This document shows positions 54,033 to 62,248 of a stretch of DNA of 64,000 nucleotides, piece by piece. Below the pieces are notes generated by a model, which saw only the letters and a list, made by a program, of their open reading frames with translations, was not told where the DNA came from and did not search any database. The stretch is taken from NCBI RefSeq assembly GCF_004295645.1, contig NZ_CP034752.1, forward strand, positions 3,224,001-3,288,000, given 5' to 3'. The position numbers were made by a program, and so were the translations under genes. Numbering within the stretch: the stretch's first letter is position 1; each line of letters begins with the position of its first letter. Origin of the DNA: Limnobaculum zhutongyuii (GTDB lineage Bacteria > Pseudomonadota > Gammaproteobacteria > Enterobacterales > Enterobacteriaceae).

Positions 54033-54286
54033 ATCTATCCAATAAATCCTCTCTATCAGCAAAAACCTGCCGATCTTTTTGGACATAAGAACATTTAGGA
54101 AACTATTGAACAGTTTTCGCTATACGTCGGTTACAAAACCCTTTCCCTCCACTTTAAATCAGTAATACAGGCTGATTTAAAGCGATTAAGACCTGCTTCC
54201 CCAGCCTTAAAAACTCAAAAAAGACAAAAACAGGCATTTATATGAACATAAGTTTATTGACTTAACATATGAAAAGGATAAGTATG

Positions 54287-54317
54287 TAACAAAGGAACGG
54301 TGATTGAACTTTTGTTA
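54287..54317. promoter_or_regulatory. Candidate SorC-type operator 3 upstream of rpiB
   Basis: TAACAAA and TTTGTTA are inverted with a 17-base spacer, 120-150 bases before the rpiB start. The AACAAA word matches sites 1 and 2, which suggests common control, although the spacing differs. Confidence 0.4.
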
Positions 54318-54436
54318 AGCGCTCATTTTTACTGCAATCAGGCAATCGTCATGCCCTTAGCCCGGCTAGCGATTGAAGTATTGCGACAATAAAAATGAAC
54401 AACTGAATAACCGTTTAATATGTTAAGAGGTGAAAT

Positions 54437-54895
54437 ATGTTACCGATTGCTATCGGCTGTGATGATGCTGCCATCGAGATGAAAAACCAACTTGTTGAGT
54501 TTTTAAAACAAAAAGGCATTGCCGTTATTGATTACAGCTGCGATCAGCATCCTGAACCCACGGTATACCCGGATATTGCCGTAGACGTTGCTCAAGCGAT
54601 TAAAGCCGGCAAACATGAGCGTGGAATATTAATCTGCGGAACCGGGATTGGCATGAGTATCACAGCGAATAAAGTTCCGGGTATTCGCGCCGCTCAGTGT
54701 CATGATGCTTATTCAGCACAGCGCGCCAGAAAAAGTAATAATGCACAAATCATCTCTTTGGGTGCTCGCGTCATTGGCCTTGAGCTTGCCAAAAATATTG
54801 TTGAAAACTGGCTGGACTCTGAGTTCGACGGAAAAAGTTCAGGACCTAAAGTTGATAAAATCAGCTATTACGAACAAAAAATGCAGCAAAATTAA
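54437..54895 (+). CDS. RpiB/LacAB-family sugar-phosphate isomerase
   Basis: A 152-residue isomerase with GCDDAAIEMK (about residues 7-16), active-site Cys region ILICGTGIGMSITANKVPGIRAA (about 68) and LGARVIGLELAKNIVENWL. The usual GCDH of RpiB is GCDD here, so the substrate may not be ribose 5-phosphate. In erythritol/threitol pathways the family member EryI converts D-erythrulose 4-phosphate to D-erythrose 4-phosphate, the substrate of the two following genes. RBS is GAGGTGA. Confidence 0.85.
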   Translation: MLPIAIGCDDAAIEMKNQLVEFLKQKGIAVIDYSCDQHPEPTVYPDIAVDVAQAIKAGKHERGILICGTGIGMSITANKVPGIRAAQCHDAYSAQRARKSNNAQIISLGARVIGLELAKNIVENWLDSEFDGKSSGPKVDKISYYEQKMQQN

Positions 54896-54910
54896 TCTGA
54901 TGCTGTGATT

Positions 54911-54944
54911 TCCGGCTCCCCGATATTCATCATGCGGAGCCGGA
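54911..54944 (+). other. Intercistronic hairpin rpiB-tal
   Basis: TCCGGCTCC/GGAGCCGGA 9-bp stem with 16-nt loop between the two genes; no T-run, so probably a processing or stability element. Confidence 0.5.
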
Positions 54945-54977
54945 CAACGGTTTATAGACGATTAAAGGAAATCCCTT

Positions 54978-55928
54978 ATGAACCAACTCGATGCACTAAA
55001 GAAAGTCACAACGGTTGTCGCAGACAGTGGCGATCTCGAATCTATCCGCCGTTTTTCTCCAATTGATGCCACCACCAACCCCTCTTTGATTCTTAAAGCC
55101 TCAGAGCTACCACAATACGAATATCTGATCGAGGCAGCCATTAACGATGCAAAAAAACAAGGCGGCAGCAAAGATATCCAATTGATTAATACCAGCGATC
55201 GGCTTGCCGTTTATATTGGTGCTGAAATTGTTAAAAGTATTCCCGGTAGAATTTCAACTGAAGTTGATGCCCGTTTATCTTTCGATCGCGGTTTATGCGT
55301 TGCTAAAGCGCGCAAACTGATTTCGCTGTATGAAAAAGCAGGCATCGATAAGTCACGCATTTTAATTAAGCTGGCCGCCACCTGGGAAGGGATCCGCGCT
55401 GCTGAAGAGCTGGAAAGCGAAGGTATCAACTGTAATCTTACCTTGCTCTTCTCCTTTGCTCAGGCAAGAGCCTGTGCTGAAGCCGGCGTTTATCTGATTT
55501 CACCTTTTGTCGGTCGAATTTATGACTGGTATCAGGCAAAACAACCAACGGCAGATTATCAGGCGGATAACGACCCCGGAGTTATCTCCGTCAGGAATAT
55601 TTATCACTACTACAAGCAGCACCGTTATCCAACAGTAATTATGGGAGCCAGCTTCCGCCGCACGGAACAAGTTCTGGCATTAGCGGGTTGCGACCGATTA
55701 ACCATTTCTCCGGGCCTGTTAGAACAGCTACAAGAAAATAATCAGCCCGTAGAGCTTAAGCTCTCCCCCACCAATGATGTATTAAATCGCCCAAGCTTAA
55801 TGACTGAAGCTGAATTTCGTTGGCAGCACACGCTGGACCCAATGGCAGTAGATAAACTGGCTGAAGGCTTGCGCCAGTTTGCAGCAGATCAGGAGAAATT
55901 GGAAACCATGCTGGCGGCACGACTTTAA
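54978..55928 (+). CDS. tal: Transaldolase
   Basis: A 316-residue class I transaldolase of the TalA/TalB type: DATTNPSLI (residues 32-40), Schiff-base Lys in SRILIKLAATWEGI (about 132), NLTLLFSFAQA and SPFVGRI. It transfers dihydroxyacetone units between sugar phosphates including erythrose 4-phosphate. Likely a second chromosomal transaldolase dedicated to this pathway, as with the talA-tktB pair in E. coli. Confidence 0.95.
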   Translation: MNQLDALKKVTTVVADSGDLESIRRFSPIDATTNPSLILKASELPQYEYLIEAAINDAKKQGGSKDIQLINTSDRLAVYIGAEIVKSIPGRISTEVDARLSFDRGLCVAKARKLISLYEKAGIDKSRILIKLAATWEGIRAAEELESEGINCNLTLLFSFAQARACAEAGVYLISPFVGRIYDWYQAKQPTADYQADNDPGVISVRNIYHYYKQHRYPTVIMGASFRRTEQVLALAGCDRLTISPGLLEQLQENNQPVELKLSPTNDVLNRPSLMTEAEFRWQHTLDPMAVDKLAEGLRQFAADQEKLETMLAARL

Positions 55929-55951
55929 TTATCTTATTAACCAACTAACCT

Positions 55952-55998
55952 TCCAGAGTAAATAGACAAGTATCGCTGTTGTTCTATTTTACTCTGGA
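55952..55998 (+). other. Intercistronic hairpin tal-tkt
   Basis: CCAGAGTAAATAGA pairs with TCTATTTTACTCTGG (one bulged T), loop about 17 bases, between the transaldolase and transketolase genes. Confidence 0.5.
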
Positions 55999-56024
55999 TA
56001 TCGTTTACCCCAATGGAGCTAACA

Positions 56025-58019
56025 ATGTCCTCTCATCAACAACTAGCGAATGCTATTCGGGCCCTGAGTATGGATGCAGTACAAAAGGCTAATTCCGGTC
56101 ATCCCGGAGCCCCGATGGGCATGGCTGATATCGCTGAAGTTCTGTGGCGCGATTTCTTAAACCATAACCCAACCAACCCAAACTGGGTCAACCGCGACCG
56201 TTTTGTACTGTCTAACGGTCATGGTTCCATGTTGATTTACAGCCTGTTGCATCTCACCGGTTATGATTTGTCCATTGAAGACCTGAAACAGTTCCGTCAG
56301 CTACATTCCCGCACGCCGGGCCATCCGGAATATGGGTATACGCTAGGCGTAGAAACCACCACCGGCCCGCTGGGTCAGGGCATTTGTAATGCCGTAGGTA
56401 TGGCGATTGCCGAGCGTACGCTGGCAGCACAATTTAACCGCCCCGGCCACGATATTGTTGACCACTACACTTATACCTTTATGGGCGATGGCTGCATGAT
56501 GGAAGGGATTTCTCATGAAGCCTGTTCACTGGCCGGTACCCTGAAGCTGGGTAAACTGATTGCCTTTTATGATGATAATGGTATTTCCATCGATGGTCAT
56601 GTTGAAGACTGGTTTACCGATGATACAGCGATGCGCTTTGAATCTTACGGCTGGCAGGTTATTCGCGACATTGATGGCCACGATGCGGACGCTATTCGTC
56701 AGGCTGTGGAGCTGGCGCGTCAGGAAACCAACAAACCCTCTTTATTAATATGTAAAACGGTCATTGGTTTTGGCTCCCCACATAAAGCCGGTACGCACGA
56801 TAGCCATGGCGCACCACTGGGTGAAGCGGAAGTTGCGGCAACGCGTCAGGCATTAGGCTGGCAACACCCGGCTTTTGTTATTCCACAAAATATTTATGCG
56901 CAATGGGATGCGAAAGCGATCGGTCAGGCCAAAGAACAGGCGTGGCAACAGCAGTTTGCTGATTATGCATCAACCCACCCTGAGTTAGCGGCAGAGTTTA
57001 AGCGTCGTGTTGAACATAAGTTCCCCGCAAACTGGGCAAATGAATCTCTGGCCTATATCGAACAACTTCAGGCTAATCCTGCCAATATCGCCAGTCGTAA
57101 AGCATCGCAGAATGCGCTGGAAGCCTTTGGTAAACTGTTGCCAGAATTTCTCGGCGGCTCTGCCGATCTGGCTCCAAGTAACCTGACTATGTGGTCCGGC
57201 TCTAAATCCATTGTTGACGATCTGGCGGGTAACTACATTCACTACGGCGTGCGTGAATTCGGCATGTCGGCCATAATGAATGGTTTGGCTCTGCACGGTG
57301 GTTTTATTCCTTACGGGGCAACCTTCCTGATGTTTATGGAGTACGCTCGTAACGCCATCCGTATGGCTGCCTTGATGAAAATCCGCAGTGTGTTTGTTTA
57401 TACGCACGACTCGATTGGCTTAGGTGAAGATGGCCCGACTCACCAGCCGGTAGAACAAATGGCTAGCCTGCGCTTAACGCCAAATATGAATACCTGGCGT
57501 CCATGCGATCAGGTTGAATCAGCTATCGCGTGGAAAGCGGCCATCGAGCATTTGGATGGCCCAAGCGCGCTAATTTTCTCCCGTCAGAATCTGTTACAGC
57601 AGCCGCGTACGGCTGAACAACTGGCAAATGTAGCCCGTGGTGGCTATATACTGAAGAACTGCGTCGGCACTCCGGAATTAATTCTGATTGCTACCGGCTC
57701 AGAAGTGGGTCTGGCGGTGGAAACGGCAGATACGCTGAGCGCAGAAGGCCGTAAAGTTCGGGTGGTATCGATGCCTTGTACCGAAGTGTTTGACCGTCAG
57801 GATGCGGCTTACCGTGAATCCGTGCTGCCATCCGGCGTGAGTGCACGTGTGGCCGTGGAAGCGGGTATTGCGGACTTCTGGTTTAAGTATGTAGGCCTGA
57901 ATGGGCGCATTATAGGTATGCGCAGCTTTGGTGAGTCGGCACCCGCTGAACAGCTGTTTGCCGAGTTTGGCTTTAGCGTTGAGAACATACTGAAGCATGC
58001 GTATGCCCTACTGAAATAA
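56025..58019 (+). CDS. tkt: Transketolase
   Basis: A 664-residue thiamine diphosphate enzyme, TktA/TktB type. ANSGHPGAPMGMADI at the N-terminus, TPP motif GDGCMMEGISHEACSLAG (about residues 153-170), GVREFGMSA and DSIGLGEDGPTHQPVEQ are all intact. The ATG at 56025 has GGAG upstream; the open frame begins 12 bases earlier. It would move C2 units onto erythrose 4-phosphate and feed the pentose phosphate pathway. Confidence 0.95.
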   Translation: MSSHQQLANAIRALSMDAVQKANSGHPGAPMGMADIAEVLWRDFLNHNPTNPNWVNRDRFVLSNGHGSMLIYSLLHLTGYDLSIEDLKQFRQLHSRTPGHPEYGYTLGVETTTGPLGQGICNAVGMAIAERTLAAQFNRPGHDIVDHYTYTFMGDGCMMEGISHEACSLAGTLKLGKLIAFYDDNGISIDGHVEDWFTDDTAMRFESYGWQVIRDIDGHDADAIRQAVELARQETNKPSLLICKTVIGFGSPHKAGTHDSHGAPLGEAEVAATRQALGWQHPAFVIPQNIYAQWDAKAIGQAKEQAWQQQFADYASTHPELAAEFKRRVEHKFPANWANESLAYIEQLQANPANIASRKASQNALEAFGKLLPEFLGGSADLAPSNLTMWSGSKSIVDDLAGNYIHYGVREFGMSAIMNGLALHGGFIPYGATFLMFMEYARNAIRMAALMKIRSVFVYTHDSIGLGEDGPTHQPVEQMASLRLTPNMNTWRPCDQVESAIAWKAAIEHLDGPSALIFSRQNLLQQPRTAEQLANVARGGYILKNCVGTPELILIATGSEVGLAVETADTLSAEGRKVRVVSMPCTEVFDRQDAAYRESVLPSGVSARVAVEAGIADFWFKYVGLNGRIIGMRSFGESAPAEQLFAEFGFSVENILKHAYALLK

Positions 58020-58030
58020 GGTTGCCGCTA

Positions 58031-58060
58031 TGTCCCATACTAAATTTTTAGTATGGGACA
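58031..58060 (+). other. Hairpin 1 after transketolase
   Basis: A perfect 14-bp inverted repeat (TGTCCCATACTAAA / TTTAGTATGGGACA) with a 2-nt loop directly after the stop codon. No T-run follows; the true terminator is 50 bases on. Confidence 0.6.
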
Positions 58061-58105
58061 GTTCTTGATGTATAGACACATTTAAGGATGAAGCAACAAC
58101 CAGAT

Positions 58106-58139
58106 AAAAGCCTCGATGATTGCTCATCGAGGCTTTTTA
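58106..58139. terminator. Terminator after transketolase (bidirectional)
   Basis: A 14-bp perfect stem AAAAGCCTCGATGA/TCATCGAGGCTTTT with 4-nt loop and T-tracts on both strands, between convergent tkt and the second lactonase gene. Confidence 0.92.
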
Positions 58140-58159
58140 TTATCAGTAAGATATGAATA

Positions 58160-59110
58160 TCAGGATAAATCTATACGGTAAAAAGACTGTGCGTTTTGCC
58201 AGAAAAAGGCATCTCGTTGCTGCTGACTAAAGCCTGACAAAATTTCCGATATATTATTAACCAAGTCATGATAAGAAATTTGTAACCCGGCTACAGGGAA
58301 ATTACTGGCAAACATACAGCGAGCAATACCAAACATTTCTACCGTCTCTAACACTACGCCGCGATTCCCTTCCACTGTCCAGGGTTGATCGCGTAGCCCC
58401 AACTCAGAGATCTTCACATAAACATTAGGGCAAGCCGCAAGCGCCTTCATCCCTTTGCGCCACAATGCTAACCCTTGTTCAGAACGATCCCACGGAAATC
58501 CCATATGGTTAAGCACAATGCGAGTATTCGGAAAAGCCCGGGCCACTTGCGCAGCTTCCTCTAAATGCCAAAAAGGAACACGTAAATCCCATGACAGCTG
58601 GTATTTTTCCAATAAAGCAAAACCCGTCAACCATTTCTCATCCTGCATACTGCCCGCTGCACCTTTTACCGTTTCCGCTTGCTCAGAGCAGGATGCGGTT
58701 ACGGGTTTACTCCGAATACCGCGTAATAATGGAAACTGTTTATGCTGCGTTAAAATCTCTTCACAATTATCGTGATGAAACCAAACATGGGCCACTACGG
58801 CATTTGGAAATCCTGTTCGTTCTGCCTGTTCATGTACCCAGCGAGTTTCAGAAACCTCATGGTTATAATCATGGTCAGCTTCACAATGAACCGTCGCCAG
58901 TATGCGATGCCCGGCGCTATCCTTTGCGTAATCCTCCAGTAAATAGTTGCGAATCAATGAACGATAATCACCAAGAAACGTGTTGGGATCATAGTTTTTC
59001 AACCATGGATAGTGGTGCAAATCCAGATTCCACAAATGGTGGTGCGCATCGATTAGGGTAATACCTTCTGATTTTGTTTCTAACCCTAACTTTTCATGTA
59101 TCGTTTTCAT
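58160..59110 (-). CDS. Amidohydrolase-family lactonase (COG3618 type), copy 2
   Basis: A 316-residue paralogue of the protein at 46144: IDAHHHLWNL at residues 20-29, IVLNHMGFPWDRSEQ, RDQPWTVEGNR and MFASNFPVAG align with it. The shared residues include the metal-binding HxH and central His. It probably opens a related sugar lactone. It is 41 bases downstream of its own MFS transporter, repeating the lactonase-plus-transporter arrangement. Confidence 0.85.
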   Translation of the reverse strand: MKTIHEKLGLETKSEGITLIDAHHHLWNLDLHHYPWLKNYDPNTFLGDYRSLIRNYLLEDYAKDSAGHRILATVHCEADHDYNHEVSETRWVHEQAERTGFPNAVVAHVWFHHDNCEEILTQHKQFPLLRGIRSKPVTASCSEQAETVKGAAGSMQDEKWLTGFALLEKYQLSWDLRVPFWHLEEAAQVARAFPNTRIVLNHMGFPWDRSEQGLALWRKGMKALAACPNVYVKISELGLRDQPWTVEGNRGVVLETVEMFGIARCMFASNFPVAGLQISYHDLVNNISEILSGFSQQQRDAFFWQNAQSFYRIDLS

Positions 59111-59151
59111 TTTTTTCCCTACTTGTTAGTCATTAAAGCATCGGGTTATGT

Positions 59152-60450
59152 TTACTCTGCTTCGGGAATAGCGTCAGGCTGGCGCTCGGTCTGTGAGCTT
59201 TTCACTTTTGGCGTAACCGACGCTAAAGCCAGACCACACAGGAATAACGCCCCGGCCATAATGGCAAAACCAGCCATCGTCGTTCCGGTTATATCGATAA
59301 ACCAACCGACAATATATGGCCCAACAAAACCACCCAAATTACCAATACCGCCAATCAATCCCAGCGATAACGCCAGAATATCGGTACGTAAAATAAGTGG
59401 AGGTAAAGCAAAGAAAGCGCCATGAATATATAAACCGGCCGCCACGATACATAAGAAAATGAACTGAATAACCGGTGATGGAAAAAACTGCCCAATCAGT
59501 AAAGCAATCGCGGCAATTGTCAGGGGTAAAGCAGCGGATGTTTTACTCAAACCGCGCTTATCGGTACGAACAGCAATGGTTGCCATACCAATCAAACCAA
59601 CAATATAAGGAATCGCTGTTAATACACCAACAACGCCCGGTGTCGAGTTAGAAATATTGGCAATCACCTGCGGTAGCCACATGGTAAAACCATAGAATCC
59701 GGCACAATAAAGAAACCATGCTCCAATTAAAATTAATACTTTAGGATTACGGAATACATCACGATAGCGAGCAGAATCCTGTGCCAACGTCTCTTTTTTC
59801 TGGGCTTCATCCAACGCTATCTGTTCAACAATATATTGACGCTCACCGGGTTTCATCCACCACACTTTACTCGGTGAATCTGAAACCATGACATACCAAA
59901 CAATAGCCCAAATGATAGGAGGAAAACCTTCAATCACCAGTACGGTTCGCCAGCTAAAGTGTTCCAGTAGGAATCCCGTTAACGGAGCGGCCAAAATCGC
60001 AGAGATAGGAATACACAATAACCAGAATCCATTTGCTCTGGCTTTTTCACGCTGGGGAAACCACTTGAGTAACAAAACTAAGGTTGCCGGTTGCACCCCG
60101 CCTTCAAATACACCCAACACAAAACGTGCAACTAATAACTCATTGGTTGTTTGAACTAATCCTGTCCAAATCGCCGCCAATCCCCACAGAATCATTAAAA
60201 TAAAAATTGTCTTCTTCGCACTCCAGCGCTCAGCCAGCAACGCCGCCGGGACTTGCAATATCAGATATCCCAGAAAAAAAATGCCAGAGGCCATCCCTTT
60301 AGTACTGTTGGTCAAGTGCAGGTCTTCACCGATATAGGGCAAGATAAAAGAGAGGTTGGTTCGATCGAGAAAAGCCAACATATACATAATACTAGCGACA
60401 GGAATAAATAATAACCAGCGCCGTCCAATACCTTGATAATGAGTCGTCAT
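59152..60450 (-). CDS. MFS transporter, ACS family
   Basis: A 432-residue transporter: MLAFLDRTNLSFILPYIGEDL, LLAERWSAKKTI, RFVLGVFEGGVQPATLVLLLKWFPQREK and the 12-segment profile are as in ACS carriers of organic anions. Forms an operon with the lactonase. A decayed LysR gene lies in the divergent position upstream. Confidence 0.87.
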   Translation of the reverse strand: MTTHYQGIGRRWLLFIPVASIMYMLAFLDRTNLSFILPYIGEDLHLTNSTKGMASGIFFLGYLILQVPAALLAERWSAKKTIFILMILWGLAAIWTGLVQTTNELLVARFVLGVFEGGVQPATLVLLLKWFPQREKARANGFWLLCIPISAILAAPLTGFLLEHFSWRTVLVIEGFPPIIWAIVWYVMVSDSPSKVWWMKPGERQYIVEQIALDEAQKKETLAQDSARYRDVFRNPKVLILIGAWFLYCAGFYGFTMWLPQVIANISNSTPGVVGVLTAIPYIVGLIGMATIAVRTDKRGLSKTSAALPLTIAAIALLIGQFFPSPVIQFIFLCIVAAGLYIHGAFFALPPLILRTDILALSLGLIGGIGNLGGFVGPYIVGWFIDITGTTMAGFAIMAGALFLCGLALASVTPKVKSSQTERQPDAIPEAE

Positions 60451-60752
60451 AGCAACACACCTTTTATTAAATAAATCAGTTGAACACTTTATTTTTTAAT
60501 GTTGATCATATGTTCAGTTACTAATCAATTGATTGAAGTCTGATGCTATATTACACGCCGTGAAATGACTAATTTTGTTTAATAAATTGTGAATAACTTC
60601 AAATACAATTCTTTTTAAAAAAATTAATTAATTTAAATTCAATTTGTTAACAAAAACCACCTCTATTGAATATTTTTAATGAAGATAAAAATTAACCAAT
60701 CAAATATTCAATATAAGATCTTTTGTATTAATGCCAAACAAGCACTCGATGA

Positions 60753-61138
60753 GTATATTGTTCAAAGGTAAGCGTACAGCGAAGACCGTATGGACTGAAT
60801 GAACTACAGCACCATCGGTGCATCAATACGCGCATGCCTACTCCCGGTGACCTGTATCACTGAGAGTTCAAAAGAGAAGGAAAACCGCTACGCGTCAGAG
60901 TTGAAGAACAACTGACATTTAATTTGTTGTCAGAGAGAATAGACGCCGCATTATCAGGATTCGGCATTGCGTGCATACCGGAGGATATGGTTCAGGGCTT
61001 GATCAGATCTGGTGAGCTTATTCAGGTTCTTGAAGAATGGTGTACAAATTTTCCTGGCTATTACCTTTACTACCCCAGCAGAAAACAGCATCCCCTGCTT
61101 TTGCTCTCATGATTAATGCTTTGCGTTATTCTGAGTAA
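60753..61138 (+). pseudogene. Remnant of a LysR-family regulator (C-terminal half)
   Basis: Three consecutive pieces in the same or neighbouring frames read as a LysR effector domain: HHRCINTRMPTPGDLYH, an in-frame TGA at 60861 where the family has Trp (YxWEF), EFKREGKPLRVRVEEQLTF, ALSGFGIACIPEDMVQ, LEEWCTNFPGYYLYYPSRKQ, then a frame break at C4 (61092-61095) before PAFALMINALRYSE and the stop at 61136. The DNA-binding N-terminus is missing. It is probably the former regulator of the divergent MFS-lactonase operon. The remaining parts of 60451-61264 are AT-rich and non-coding. Confidence 0.8.
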
Positions 61139-61264
61139 ATGGCCTGTGAATTACGGCAAACCATAAAACATTAACGGATCAGGCTAACCGGTAAGGAAAT
61201 GAACTAACATTCGCCAATAACATTACCGTTCTCAACACTGAGCAATTCACCCTCTATTGAACCA

Positions 61265-62116
61265 TTAAACATCAAGTTTACGCCCCGTTAACCATTCAAC
61301 CATGGCTGGATCACGATGAGAGAAGAAAGCACTGGTTGCGGTATCCATCGCACTGATTTTTAAAATCTCTTGATTGCTAAGTTCGAAGTCCCTTACATTA
61401 ATATTTTCAGCCATGCGTTCTTTGCGTACCGATTTTGCCAGTGACACAATGCTCCGCTGGAAGAGCCAACGCAATATAACCTGCCCCACACTCTTACCAT
61501 ATTTTTTGCCAATAGCGGCTAATACCGGGTTCTGGAAGAGGCCATTCTTCCCCTCAGCAAAGGGTGCCCAGGCTTCCGGTTGGATATCACGACTTTGCAT
61601 CCACGGTACCGCATGCAATTGCTGGTTAAATGGGTTCACTTCAATCTGGTTTACAGCGGGAACAATCCTGTTAAATGCGATCAAGTCAGCCAGACGGTCA
61701 GGGTGGAAATTACTGACACCAATTGCGCGAATTTTGCCAGCCTGATGCAATTCTTCCATCGCACGCCATGCGCCATGAACGTCGCCGTAGGGTTGATGAA
61801 TCAGATACAGGTCGACATAATCCAACTGTAAACGATTCAAAGAGCGTTCAAACTGCGCTTTTGCACCTTCATAGTGGGTATCCTGCAACCACAATTTGGT
61901 GGTGATAAACAATTCATCTCGTGCAATACCGCTCTGTTTAAGCGCATTGCCTACCTGAGTTTCATTCTGGTAGGAAGCCGCGGTATCAATTAGGCGATAG
62001 CCGGTTTCAATGGCATCAATAACGGCGCGTTCGCATTCTGCGGCATCTGTCATCTGAAAGACACCAAAGCCTGACAGAGGCATTTCAACACCGTTATTCA
62101 GTTTTACTGTTTGCAT
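61265..62116 (-). CDS. Aldo/keto reductase
   Basis: A 283-residue AKR-family TIM barrel: GFGVFQM, DTAASYQNE (catalytic Asp and Tyr, about 45-52), TKLW (Lys, about 77), LIHQPYGD (His, about 108), IGVSNFHPDRL, and SLAKSVRKERMAEN for NADPH binding. Similar to DkgA/YtbE-type reductases that reduce small aldehydes or keto sugars. No operon partners; function in detoxification is likely but unproven. Confidence 0.88.
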   Translation of the reverse strand: MQTVKLNNGVEMPLSGFGVFQMTDAAECERAVIDAIETGYRLIDTAASYQNETQVGNALKQSGIARDELFITTKLWLQDTHYEGAKAQFERSLNRLQLDYVDLYLIHQPYGDVHGAWRAMEELHQAGKIRAIGVSNFHPDRLADLIAFNRIVPAVNQIEVNPFNQQLHAVPWMQSRDIQPEAWAPFAEGKNGLFQNPVLAAIGKKYGKSVGQVILRWLFQRSIVSLAKSVRKERMAENINVRDFELSNQEILKISAMDTATSAFFSHRDPAMVEWLTGRKLDV

Positions 62117-62201
62117 AACATCACCCTCAAAGCATTGTGTTTAAGAAGCATAACGCAAAATTATTTATTCGATTAGAGCCCCTAATTCGCTAGGGTTAAT
62201 G

Positions 62202-62235
62202 AGCAGGATTCATAAATAAAATGATGAATCCTGCT
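62202..62235. terminator. Hairpin between hydrolase and aldo/keto reductase genes
   Basis: A 12-bp perfect stem AGCAGGATTCAT/ATGAATCCTGCT with 10-nt loop, followed on the plus strand by TTTTGG. It lies 14 bases beyond the stop of the hydrolase gene, but the T-run is on the wrong side for it, so its function is unclear. Confidence 0.5.
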
Positions 62236-62248
62236 TTTGGTATTGATG

